Assembly (NCBI GenBank): GCA_002077045.2
Contig: KZ111176.1
Span: forward strand, 239,906 to 283,357
Direction of reading: 5' to 3'
DNA: 43,452 nucleotides
Source: Rachicladosporium sp. CCFEE 5018
Lineage: Eukaryota; Ascomycota; Dothideomycetes; Cladosporiales; Cladosporiaceae
In this document: positions 1-9,263 of the stretch, one piece after another
Layout: each line of letters begins with the position of its first letter
Position numbering within the stretch: position 1 is the first letter of the stretch
Notes under the pieces: model-generated
The model's input: the letters and a program-made list of their open reading frames with translations, nothing else
What the model was told of the DNA's origin: nothing
Databases searched by the model: none
Position numbers and translations under genes: made by a program

Positions 1-3000
1 TTCTCGCCAGACCCTTCACCCGAGCCATCTCCTAAGCCTTCTCCTCAGACTTCGCCCGAGTCCTCGCCCGAATCATCACCTGCGTCGTCGCCCGCGCACA
101 TTGCAGCCCCAGCCGCCACTGGGAAAGGTTCCGAGGTGCCAGAATCAGCATCCGGTACGCCTGCTAGTGCTTCAATGGCGACCAGCTCAACAAATTCTGC
201 AAACGGTCCCGCGGCGCCAGATTCAGCATCGGGTACACCTGGTAGTGATTCCCCTACGCCCAGCTCGACCGCGACTCCAAACGGTTCTGTAGCGCCCGAA
301 TCAACATCAAGCGCACCTCCTGGTGGCCCTTCACCGCCCATCTCACCAGCGTACAAGACTGACTTTGCATGGGACGAGGAGGAGCCAAGCGCGCACGACA
401 ACGCTTTGTTCGCGCAATCGGTAGCTGCTTTGGCAGCGGTATCGACTGCCTCTTCGAGTGGCCAGACTGATGATAGCGAGGATCAGGCTGGCGATGCTGC
501 TGCAGCCGGCAGTGGTGGAGCCGCGGACGAGGCTAGCTTGGATGAGCCTTCCGACTCAGACGAGGAGGGTAGTGCATCGACGTCATCAAAGAAGGCTACA
601 CGTCGGGGAAGTCGCGGTAGCACTTCCTCGGAAGCAGCACAGGCGTCGAAAAAGGCTAGGAACGTGCGTCGCAAGGCTCGCCGGGCTGCTGAGGAAGCTG
701 CGAAGGCAGGAGGCTCTGATCCTGATCCTCCAGCATCTGAGGCTTCCAGTTCGAAGACCGATCCCAACGATCAAGGCGCTAGCGAGGAAGCGTCTGACAG
801 CACTGAAGTTGTCATGGACGAGTCCGAGAGTCCAGATGCTGCTGTCAAAGCTCCTAAACCCGATGTTGTCTCTCCCACAAACTCAGACGACATCGAAGGC
901 CCTGACCAAGTCTTGGGACTGACTGCGAGAGAGGGTCTCCTAGCTGCGAATGACTACACAGCTCGAGCTGGCTCCGCCACCGGTCAGGAGAGGCTCGACA
1001 TGAATCGTGCTCGCATCCAGGACGAGACGCTGTTCCGTAATAACGATGTTGTGCCTTCTGCAAGGTACCCGGGCACCCCGATTGACTATCAAGCTCGATC
1101 AGAGTTGCTGGGCGCCAACGTCGGACGCTATCGTCACTTGCGCAATCAGGCGTTGTACCGCGCAGATGCTCGCGAGGCCTACAATCAAGAGCAACGAGAA
1201 CAGATACATGCTCTGGAAGAGCAGATCGACGACCTTCAGTTTCGGATTCGGAGAGCGGAGCAAGAGGCTAACGACTATGGTGGTGTCAGTATCGTCGAGA
1301 TGAGGGCACAGATCACAACACTACAAGCCACTGTGGATAGTCACGCAGCTGAGACTAATATGTTGGCAGACGAGTTCGACAGGATTGTCGAAGAGCGGGA
1401 TGAGGCACAAGCAGAGCTTGAAAGAAGGAACAATGCTACGGTCGACCGTGGTGTTCAGACTGACGATGCTTCTACTGCAGCAGCAGCTGCTGCTGCTACT
1501 TCTGGTCCCACCTACGCCTTTGCTGATACTCAGACTGACGTTGCCGCAGATGTTGAAAACAGCTCAGCAACTGCTACGACGTCAGCCGGCACACAGACCG
1601 ACGCTACCCGGGCGCCAGGCGTCCCAGAAGAGTGCAGAAAGCGCTGCGAAGAGTTGGCATCCGAACTCAAAACCGCAAGGCAAGATACTGGCGTCAGCCT
1701 CAGATCATTGATGGGTATCCTGCAAGTTGCGAACGCGAAGAAACGGGCAGCTTTAGCTGAAGTAGAGCGGGTCACGACTGAGCTGAGCCGTCTGAAAGCA
1801 CAGGTGGAATCTGATCCACACGCGGCTGCGCAAAGCCAGCAAGCACTAGCACAGCAGAATGCTACTGATCATGTAGCTGTTGCAGACGCACTCCAGAGCT
1901 CCATGCAAGCTGCCGAAGTCAGGAGACTCCAGCGACAGAGCGCGAATCGACAAGATCACGTCGACAGACGAGTCGAGTCTGGCGTGGTTGAGCGGTACGC
2001 GCGGACTGTAGGCGAACTTGAGGAGATCATAGTGGCCCGTGAGAAGGAGATCAAGGAGTACAAGGGACTGGTCAAGACTAAAGTCGCAGAGGGCGACACT
2101 TGCGACAAGAAGTGCGTCAAGCTACAGGCCGAGATCGATCGGCTCAACGCAGAGATCGCAAGCGCACAAGAGACATATACCGAGCAGCTCCAACAAGCTG
2201 CAAGCAATCAGGAGGACCTTGAGAGGGCTCTCGGACGGCCGGGGACTACGCACAAGTTCCTGTATGATGGTGAGTGCAGAAAGTGTGCGTACCTCAGACT
2301 TGAGCTGAACGAGGAGCGACGGCGAGTCGAGATGGCTAGAGCGAGTAAGCAAAAGGCTTTGGAGCAAGTGAAAGAGCTCGAAGCTGCGCTCACTGCCGCG
2401 CACGGTATGAGCGGAAAGTGTGGTGCCTGCAAACATGAGCTAGCGACTGCATCACAACGCGGTGAGCTTGAGGCCCAGCTTCGGGACATCAGCCGCGGCC
2501 TTGAACTTGCTGTTCTCGAACGCGCTGCTGCTAACGTTGAGCGGGATGTCGCTACCGCTGAGCGTGATGCCGCCAATGAGCTGCGCGATGCCGCTTACAT
2601 TGAGCTGGACAACCTTCGCCGCGACACCACTCGCAATGCTCGCAACATCGATGCGGACCTGATCAGACAGCTAGAAGAGCAGCGCCTCCAGCACCAAGCT
2701 GAAGTCGCCGCCGCCGCTGCGGAGCTGGAAGCAGAGCGCGAGCTGACTTTCAAGCACGCTAAAGTTGCTGAGAAGCTGGGACGGGAGAAGCACGTTACGA
2801 AGCTCGAAAATGCGGAACAGGCTCGCGAGATCGAGGAGAAAGATCAGCAGATCAAGGAGCTGCTCACCGAGAGCCCACGGACTGCTGACTCTAGGGCTGC
2901 ACGCCAACGGAATCGCGACCTCGAAGGCCGAGTCCAGACACAAGCGGACGAGATTGAGACGCTTCGCCAAGCTCTCAGAGATGCCCGTGGTCGGCCCACG

Positions 3001-3219
3001 ACACCGGCTGCTACGCCGGCGAGTAGCGACCGCGATGCAACGCCTCGTGCGCGACCAAGCAGAGACAATCAGGCATCTGCAGCATTGGCCGCACGACAAC
3101 ATCAAGCTCAGATGCGACGCAATGCTGATGCTGCTGCGAGGAACACAAGGCTGGAGAAGATCTTGGGTGATTTCGAGTATGTGCCCAAAGAGAAGAGGTT
3201 CGTGCATTTGAACCTCTGA
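1..3219 (+). CDS. Large coiled-coil protein with cysteine pairs, copy A (5' partial)
   Basis: The frame is open from the first base of the window to the stop at 3219 (1072 codons), so the start lies upstream. The ATG at 175 is only an internal methionine. The visible N-terminal third is Ser/Pro/Ala/Glu-rich and disordered, opening with SPEP-type repeats. From about base 1090 it becomes a long alpha-helical coiled coil rich in Glu, Ala, Arg and Gln. Between the two parts lie three QTD motifs (1456, 1531, 1594). Four cysteine pairs punctuate the helical part: ECRKRC, TCDKKC, ECRKC and KCGAC. The C-terminus reads GDFEYVPKEKRFVHLNL. I do not recognise the family. A scaffold or tether is possible but is inference. 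No intron is visible. It converges on the flavoprotein gene downstream. Confidence 0.85.
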   Translation, partial: FSPDPSPEPSPKPSPQTSPESSPESSPASSPAHIAAPAATGKGSEVPESASGTPASASMATSSTNSANGPAAPDSASGTPGSDSPTPSSTATPNGSVAPESTSSAPPGGPSPPISPAYKTDFAWDEEEPSAHDNALFAQSVAALAAVSTASSSGQTDDSEDQAGDAAAAGSGGAADEASLDEPSDSDEEGSASTSSKKATRRGSRGSTSSEAAQASKKARNVRRKARRAAEEAAKAGGSDPDPPASEASSSKTDPNDQGASEEASDSTEVVMDESESPDAAVKAPKPDVVSPTNSDDIEGPDQVLGLTAREGLLAANDYTARAGSATGQERLDMNRARIQDETLFRNNDVVPSARYPGTPIDYQARSELLGANVGRYRHLRNQALYRADAREAYNQEQREQIHALEEQIDDLQFRIRRAEQEANDYGGVSIVEMRAQITTLQATVDSHAAETNMLADEFDRIVEERDEAQAELERRNNATVDRGVQTDDASTAAAAAAATSGPTYAFADTQTDVAADVENSSATATTSAGTQTDATRAPGVPEECRKRCEELASELKTARQDTGVSLRSLMGILQVANAKKRAALAEVERVTTELSRLKAQVESDPHAAAQSQQALAQQNATDHVAVADALQSSMQAAEVRRLQRQSANRQDHVDRRVESGVVERYARTVGELEEIIVAREKEIKEYKGLVKTKVAEGDTCDKKCVKLQAEIDRLNAEIASAQETYTEQLQQAASNQEDLERALGRPGTTHKFLYDGECRKCAYLRLELNEERRRVEMARASKQKALEQVKELEAALTAAHGMSGKCGACKHELATASQRGELEAQLRDISRGLELAVLERAAANVERDVATAERDAANELRDAAYIELDNLRRDTTRNARNIDADLIRQLEEQRLQHQAEVAAAAAELEAERELTFKHAKVAEKLGREKHVTKLENAEQAREIEEKDQQIKELLTESPRTADSRAARQRNRDLEGRVQTQADEIETLRQALRDARGRPTTPAATPASSDRDATPRARPSRDNQASAALAARQHQAQMRRNADAAARNTRLEKILGDFEYVPKEKRFVHLNL
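139..372 (+). repeat. Degenerate 78-bp (26-codon) tandem repeat inside the coiled-coil gene
   Basis: Three related units start at 139, 217 and 295, exactly 78 bp apart. Each opens with a variant of PESASGTP (PESASGTP, PDSASGTP, PESTSSAP) followed by Ser/Thr/Pro/Asn-rich filler. The units keep the reading frame, and the third is the most degenerate. The equivalent part of copy B is lost in the gap. Confidence 0.6.
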
Positions 3220-3533
3220 AGGGATGGGTAAGGCTAAGTATGGGTCGGGAGATGTGAGTGTTCCCTATGATCGTCAGCATCAGCTGTCAATTATTTCGTT
3301 ATAAGTCAAATGTTTAGTAGTCTTTCACACAAGTGCACTATCCTCAGGGTCATTCTATCCTCCATCACAACCTTTTACTCGTCTCTGCATACTGCACGCA
3401 GGTGGACTTTTGCCATCAACGATAGCTTTTCATCACCGTAGGGCCGTGGGTCTGTGACCTAGGCTATCTATGCCGTTCAACAGCTCTGTGTATACAAAAC
3501 TTCTATCTGTACATCAGCAACTTGAATGTAGTA
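3220..3533. other. Convergent 3' spacer between coiled-coil gene and flavoprotein gene
   Basis: The two flanking genes end towards each other across 314 bp, so this should hold both 3' UTRs and polyadenylation signals. I see no gene. Against the same spacer in copy B (17496-17807) it has many substitutions and small indels, far more than the flanking coding sequence. Confidence 0.6.
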
Positions 3534-4425
3534 CTAAGGCCAGCACTCCTGGTGCGACCACTCTCCGCTCTTATCGTCGAATGTGTACACCTGCCGCCGT
3601 CCAGTCTCTGGATCACTCAAATCAATGGACTCGACAATCTCAGGCTTGATAACCACAACGCGGAAGTTCTTCCTCGCGATCGGGTCATCCAGATCCTCAA
3701 CCTTCGACCCCAGCTTCAAGCCCTCATCATAAGACTCATTCACCGGCTGTCCAGGAGGTGGGTTCTTCCAGCTGCCTGTAAGTCACAATATCAGCTCCAA
3801 GGCTCCTCGTCACGCCTCTCATTCAAGTGAACGTACCCCTCATCCCCGGCGAACAATTCCCGAAATGCGCCGTCATCTCCTTACTCCAACTCCACGCCTC
3901 CTTCCCCTCTTCCTTCACAACTCTCATCCTCCCCCCAATCTCACTCTTCACAGTCCTCACACCACTACTTTCCTCTCCCTCGCCCTCAATATCCGGGCCA
4001 ACCAGAAAGACCTCCCCCTTGATCCGCCACTGCATCTTACTCTCCTTCACCCACCACACAGCCTCGCAAGGTCCTCCACCGCCAGAGCCCTGAACGTACT
4101 TCCTGTCGTTCGCCTTCCCCGCCGAGCTGGCGAAAGCTTCGAAAGTCTTGTTCATGCGGACATCAGTCGTGAAAGTCGGGAGCTCGGATTCGTAGACACG
4201 CTCGTTCATGGGCGCGTTATTATGCTTGTTCTCCGGTAATTCAGCCCACATCCCTCGGAAAATGCAGAAGCGTGCTCGCGGGAGGAAGTCTGTAGGCGAG
4301 TCGTTTGGAGCAGGGTGTAAGGAGGCGAAGACGAACTCAGGAGAGTCCATGGAGTTCACATGCTCGAGGAAAGGCTTGCGCCAGGGCGCTGCGGGAGGGG
4401 TGTGAGGCGTGGAGAGGGAAGACAT
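3534..4425 (-). CDS. Pyridoxamine 5'-phosphate oxidase-like FMN-binding protein, copy A
   Basis: Two exons, 4425-3837 and 3775-3534, flank a 61-nt intron (donor gtacgt, acceptor cttacag), giving 276 residues. The start is the first ATG of the frame. The 66 codons upstream are open but contain no ATG. The protein begins with a short Ser/Pro tail, then APWRKPFLEHV, then an FMN-binding split-barrel region with PRARFCIFRGMW and a substrate-facing segment CEAVWWVKESKMQWRIKG. The splice rebuilds MRGSWKNPPPGQ, a signature near the end of the Alr4036/Pyridox_oxase_2 family. Members bind FMN, but their substrates are mostly unknown, so a role in vitamin B6 salvage is not shown. Exact splicing is confirmed by the identical structure in copy B. 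Confidence 0.8.
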
Positions 4426-4985
4426 GGTGCGGGAGAGCTGGCGGGACACCTGTGCGAGGCGGAGAGTTGGGGAGGCAATGGTGGGCGATAGATGTATGGT
4501 GGCGGGAGTGGTGCTAGATATGATCGGGTGGAAGTGATCTAGATGTATTGGCAACCTGGGTCGGTGGAAGGAATAAGATGCTGGCGAGTCTGTTGCGGCT
4601 ACATTGTAGACAAAAGTCTCCAATGCATCTTCAATGACGACAGCAGCTACCAGATCGTGGGGTAATCTGGCGGCTGAATGCCGAGTACAGTTATGGAATC
4701 CGAGGAGGGTTGATCAAAATCTATCAAGTAATATTCAGGTAATAGATTATCAAAGTTGACGAACTGGAAAGCCTCTGGACGACAGTCGATTATAACTCAA
4801 TACGCTGACTACTAAAACACAAGCACCCTGCCAATGACCGTCCTCGCTCCGTGCGAAGAAACGCATTGGCTGCTCTCTGCGAAAGATCGTCCTCCTGTCA
4901 ATATTGACAGCGTTGCGATGTTGTACTGTGCCTTCCCTTACTTCCTACACGGTCGTCCCAAGTACACTGTATTCTCGCATAAGAA
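4426..4985. other. Spacer: flavoprotein promoter and 3' end of the disordered-protein gene
   Basis: 560 bp lie between the flavoprotein ATG (4425, minus) and the stop of the large disordered-protein gene (4986, minus). No gene is supported. The part next to the ATG is an open but ATG-less frame, taken as 5' UTR. Bases of about 4733-4840 are almost unchanged in copy B (19003-19111), unlike most other spacers here, so they may be a regulatory element or lie in a homogenised tract. Confidence 0.5.
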
Positions 4986-7900
4986 TCAAGACTGCTGCGT
5001 AGCTGGAGTCTGCAATGGCAGCACAAACCCAGTGGGCCTGAGATCACGCTTGGGCCCTCTAGGAGGCCGCGCCCACCCGCCAGAGCGTTCCTTAGGCGCC
5101 TCCGTGCTACTCCCTCCAGTAGCGACGCCGTCCGGTTTCGCTGTGTTGGTAGCCTCTTTCGATGCCGGCGCTTTCTGGAAGCTTGTCTTGCGTGACCCAG
5201 GCGCGGGTGTGCTGTTCGCCGACTTCGAAGCCGGCGAGCTGGTGGCACTGCCCTCTTTTGCAGCAGCTGGACCAAGCGAACCCTTGCCCTTCTGAGACTT
5301 TGGTCCTGGCCTAACGTTCTGCGATCGGTTGTTCCTCCAGAAGATAGGATTATACCTGGTCTTGACTCCAATCATATTGACATGGCAGCCCTTGCCATCG
5401 CGCTCGTATGCTGCAAGGTGTGTTGCAGGGTCGCGTGTGGTAGCCTCAACGCCCATGTTCAGCTTCGAGTTCGTGCCCATGTGAAGCAGGTTCACCCGGC
5501 CGCTGAAGCGCATGTCGTGGTAGTGCGTATTGCGCGGCACGCGAGTGCGAGGTCTGGAGCCAAAGCCCAACTCCTCGTTGAACATATCATCGATTGAGGG
5601 CTTGCTCGTGACTTCACTGCTGCTGTCGACTGTGAACTGGAACTTCTTCGTTGGCGGCTGCGGCAGCGACACCGTGGCGTTGGCGGCCTTCGCAACATCC
5701 AGATCAGTCCTGGTCGAGCTGCTCACAGCTGCGGCAGCGACCGCATTGGCCTTGGGTGGAGTGCCCGGAGGCGATGGCGGCGTCTCGGTCTGGATAGTCG
5801 CACGGTTGAACAGCACATTGAAGCGCTCCTTCCATGCGTCACTCTCAACCAGAGGTCGCGCTCGACCATCTGTGGTGTTCCTGATCGGCGCAGCGGCTGG
5901 TGGAGCGACTGCGGACCCAGCATGGGGTGAGGCTGGCGGCAGCTTGACGACTGGAGCAGGCCTTGGTAGACGCACATGTGGGTGCTTCGCATCACCAGCA
6001 TTGACCGGATGACTAGCCGCGTCAGGTGGTGGCGGCGATTGCTCTTTCGACTCGGACAAGGGCGCTAGCGATGGTGCTTGACGCTGTGCACGTAGTGGCT
6101 GCTGTGCCGGAGCGCCGGGAAGACGCACGGTGTTCTCACCTGCTGGCACGGCGTTCGCCGAAGCCGTCGATGTAGCTGCGGGCTGCGTCTGCGTACTCGG
6201 TGGTGCGGGAACAGAACGAGAGCCATCGGCATCATGTACGAGGTGCTGGACTTTGTCCACACCACGCTTGCCTCCAAGTCTGGAGGGTGCGGAGGTCTGC
6301 TTAAAAGTCTCCTTCAGAACGGTGGGTGGACCAGCCTCTGCAACGGTCGCCTTGGCAGCCTCTGCTGCACGAGCATACTGTTGTGGACCATCGACTGCAT
6401 AGCTGTTCCAGCCGCTGGCTTTGGCTCTGTCATCAGGTCGCTGATCCCTGTTGGGCTGTGTGCGCGATGGAGGTGCTATAGGACCAGGCACATGCTGCTG
6501 CCGGCCCAAGCCAGGTGTTGGGGAGGTGCCGTTTGCACGTGACTGTGCCATGAAATGATCTGGACGGGCACCTAGGCTGTTTGCCGTGATCGGTCGCGAG
6601 TCACCAAAGCCAGGTGGTTGAGTCAGCGCAGGTGATGCTCCGTCTTGACCGAGACCTTGTGGGGAGATGCGCGCCGAAGTCGGTGGCCGACTCATGTTAT
6701 TCGGAATCTGTGGAAGCCCACTAAGCGTCGGTGCGAATGTGCCATTGCCCAGTGCACCACTGGAGCCCCATACGTTGCCACTGCCTGCTGTGGGCCATGG
6801 TGCTGTGAAGATGTCGCTCGTCGATGACGGGAAGGTTTGCTGCTTCTGATCTCCTGACGTTGGGAAAGCTGGCTTCTGCGACAGTGACTGCTGCTGCTGA
6901 CCAGGTGCACGGCTGGCAAGAGCGGGCGAAAGGTGGCTGTTGGTCGGCAGGCGCGTCGTCTGGTCAGTCGAGCTCGTGGGCTCGGTCAGACCCGGTACCT
7001 TCGCTGATGGTGCACTCGCCGCGCTTTGATCCGGTGCCTGCGCCTTCGAAGTGACATCATTGACTGCCGTAGGTGTGGTGACGGTCTGAGGTGCCGAAGT
7101 CGCCGCCGCAGCCTTCAAGTCTGCGACTGAGGACGGCTTCTCGGACGCAGTATGAGCCTTGGCAGCAGGCTTGACAGCCTCCTTCGCTTTCTTTTCTGCC
7201 GCAGCCCTAGCAGCAACCGCTGCAGCTTCGCGCTCAGAGCGTGACATGCCGGCGCCGCCCAACTCAGCCAGCTTTGCTGCTAATCTGGCTTTGCGAGCTT
7301 CTTCCGCAAGTCTGTCGTCCTCCATCCGTTTCTCGCGCATCTTCGCACTGGCCTCCTTCTTCTCTTTCATGATCTTTTCTTGTAGCTTTGCCGCATCCTC
7401 AACCTCAACTGGAGCACCAGCTGGTGGAGGCGGTGGCATCTGCTGACTCCACGCGTTCTGTTGCGCGAATGCGGGCGCAACAGGCTCGTGCTTGGCGGAC
7501 TTCGGCGATGCTGCCGAGTCTTGACCAGTGATAGTGCTGCTACGACGCTCCGCGGCGAAGACTGGCTCGTGAGAACGTGTGGTAGACATGCGCCTGCCTG
7601 GTGGTCCACTGGACTGACTGACACTGGAACCCCTGCGGCGTGCCCACGATGGGGGTCCATCGGTCTGACTACTAGTCCGAGTTTGAAACGCTGCTGATGG
7701 CTCAGCTGGACCGCCTGATGCCTGGGACGGGCGTTGCAACAACGCAGGCTTGCGTGTGTACGAGTCTGACCCCCTGGAAGCTCGACGGTTCTCGGCGGCG
7801 GGCTCAAACCGGCCGTTGGTAGAGTTGAATAGCTCGCGTTGCCTGCCGTCACCGCTGCGCAGTGTACGATCGAAGGCATCCGGGGCCATCTCGGGCAACG

Positions 7901-9263
7901 GCGGCCCAGATGGAGGAGCTTGCTCGTACGCACGTGCGTCCTGAGTTGCGAATGGTGTCGGCGCTGCATGATATTGAGTTGGAGGATTCACCAGAGGCAC
8001 AGTGTCGACTTTCGGGATGGATGCCCACGGTGACTTGACAGCCGTGGCGACTGGGCTTTTAGCTTTGAGCGTCGCTTTTTCGGCACCAGTGTTCGATGTT
8101 GAGTTACTAGCCGTCTTTGCAATGCCAGGTCGCAAGATGGTCTTCGGTGGTCCGGCAGGCGCATTCTGCTTACTTGCAATTGACAGCATTGGCTTCGCGA
8201 TTTCAACAGGCTTCTTGTATGGTGGCACGGCGAGTTCTGCTTCTTTCTGCACAGGCGTAGCGTCGGCGGGTGTGAGGTTCGTCTTGGTGCCATCCATCCA
8301 CACGACTGTTTCCGGAACCCAGTCATCGTCTTCATCGTCGATATCTGCCCACTTATTCTCCTTTCCCTCCCCGTCGGACTGCAGCCTAGTTGCCAGGTGT
8401 ATGCCATACTGCTGCTTCAGCTCTTCATCTGTGAACTGCTTTGGTGGCGCAGGTGCTGTTGGCCTGTTCTTGTTCCAGACCTTATTGGCATCAGGTCCAC
8501 TCAGGGTATCTGAATTCTGGCGAGCTTTCTGTGCTATCAAGGAAGCTCCGGTCTTGGCGATGAGGCGTGGTTTCAATGCGGCTGATGCAGCGGTGCTAGC
8601 AGGAGCGGCTAGTGGCAGATCAGTCCCGTATCCATGTGTCACTGGCACAAAGCGCAGCTTACCTTTCTCACCACCCTTTGCAGCTGCTGGCACTGGTGTC
8701 GAGGATTTTGCCAAGAAGCTCTTCGACACGGATACCCTGCTGAAGGTAGTTGCCTTTTTCACGCTCTCTTTGCGCACGTGCCTCTTGTCATCCTTGGATG
8801 CGTCTGCAGCATCCGCTCGGCTGGTTTCTGTGTCTGAATGAACGCTTGGGTCCGCAGATGTGTCGTGCAAGGCTGTATCCTCTGCAGACTCTCCGTGAAC
8901 GCCATTTGGCAGCGGATCACTCGCGCTACCCATGCTATCCTCCTGCTTGTCTTGTGCAGGCGTCTCGACTACGGCAGGCTCTGCCGGCTGCTCTGCGGCG
9001 TCCCCAGCACTTGGTTCCGCGGCAGGCTGCACAGCATCATCTCCCATATCCTTGACTCCGAGCGAGCCATTAGCGGCCGCAGCGTCGGAGTTCTGCGACT
9101 TGGTCGAAGCAGTCTCATCTGTGGTTATGGGCGTTGAAACATGTTGGGTGCCGTCGGCGATTGCTGGAGTGATGTTGTGGTTCGAAGCAACGTCGGCAAG
9201 CGGAGACGAGCCGCTCGCCGACTCGGTGTTGATTACCACATTGTGGCTAATCTGCTCTGCCAT
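4986..9263 (-). CDS. Large intrinsically disordered protein, copy A
   Basis: A single uninterrupted frame of 1425 residues from the ATG at 9263. Two earlier in-frame ATGs (9305, 9407) exist. I prefer 9263 because the four codon differences from copy B upstream of it all change the amino acid, as in non-coding DNA. Most of the protein is low-complexity Ser/Ala/Pro/Thr/Gln. Ordered-looking islands stand out: TTFSRVSVSKSFLAKS; KVWNKNRPTAPAP followed by FTDEELKQQYGIHLATRL; the acidic WADIDDEDDDWVPE; a charged helix starting KLQEKIMKEKKE; and near the end KKFQFTVDSSSEV, DDMFNEELGFGSRP and TRYNPIFWRNN. I do not recognise a named family. The islands suggest a conserved fungal protein, perhaps an RNA- or translation-related scaffold, but that is a guess. 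Confidence 0.85.
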   Translation of the reverse strand: MAEQISHNVVINTESASGSSPLADVASNHNITPAIADGTQHVSTPITTDETASTKSQNSDAAAANGSLGVKDMGDDAVQPAAEPSAGDAAEQPAEPAVVETPAQDKQEDSMGSASDPLPNGVHGESAEDTALHDTSADPSVHSDTETSRADAADASKDDKRHVRKESVKKATTFSRVSVSKSFLAKSSTPVPAAAKGGEKGKLRFVPVTHGYGTDLPLAAPASTAASAALKPRLIAKTGASLIAQKARQNSDTLSGPDANKVWNKNRPTAPAPPKQFTDEELKQQYGIHLATRLQSDGEGKENKWADIDDEDDDWVPETVVWMDGTKTNLTPADATPVQKEAELAVPPYKKPVEIAKPMLSIASKQNAPAGPPKTILRPGIAKTASNSTSNTGAEKATLKAKSPVATAVKSPWASIPKVDTVPLVNPPTQYHAAPTPFATQDARAYEQAPPSGPPLPEMAPDAFDRTLRSGDGRQRELFNSTNGRFEPAAENRRASRGSDSYTRKPALLQRPSQASGGPAEPSAAFQTRTSSQTDGPPSWARRRGSSVSQSSGPPGRRMSTTRSHEPVFAAERRSSTITGQDSAASPKSAKHEPVAPAFAQQNAWSQQMPPPPPAGAPVEVEDAAKLQEKIMKEKKEASAKMREKRMEDDRLAEEARKARLAAKLAELGGAGMSRSEREAAAVAARAAAEKKAKEAVKPAAKAHTASEKPSSVADLKAAAATSAPQTVTTPTAVNDVTSKAQAPDQSAASAPSAKVPGLTEPTSSTDQTTRLPTNSHLSPALASRAPGQQQQSLSQKPAFPTSGDQKQQTFPSSTSDIFTAPWPTAGSGNVWGSSGALGNGTFAPTLSGLPQIPNNMSRPPTSARISPQGLGQDGASPALTQPPGFGDSRPITANSLGARPDHFMAQSRANGTSPTPGLGRQQHVPGPIAPPSRTQPNRDQRPDDRAKASGWNSYAVDGPQQYARAAEAAKATVAEAGPPTVLKETFKQTSAPSRLGGKRGVDKVQHLVHDADGSRSVPAPPSTQTQPAATSTASANAVPAGENTVRLPGAPAQQPLRAQRQAPSLAPLSESKEQSPPPPDAASHPVNAGDAKHPHVRLPRPAPVVKLPPASPHAGSAVAPPAAAPIRNTTDGRARPLVESDAWKERFNVLFNRATIQTETPPSPPGTPPKANAVAAAAVSSSTRTDLDVAKAANATVSLPQPPTKKFQFTVDSSSEVTSKPSIDDMFNEELGFGSRPRTRVPRNTHYHDMRFSGRVNLLHMGTNSKLNMGVEATTRDPATHLAAYERDGKGCHVNMIGVKTRYNPIFWRNNRSQNVRPGPKSQKGKGSLGPAAAKEGSATSSPASKSANSTPAPGSRKTSFQKAPASKEATNTAKPDGVATGGSSTEAPKERSGGWARPPRGPKRDLRPTGFVLPLQTPATQQS

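Noticed and set aside
4426..4623. 66-codon N-terminal extension of the flavoprotein (mitochondrial presequence?)
   Set aside because: The extension has no ATG (it would start with TTG at 4623). It changes amino acids freely between copies, so it is more likely 5' UTR.
8002..8841. 279-codon open frame on the plus strand (and several shorter ones from 4986 to 9400)
   Set aside because: It lies wholly antisense to the long disordered-protein frame. GC-rich, Ala/Ser-rich coding DNA leaves the opposite strand open by chance. No domain and no independent start context.
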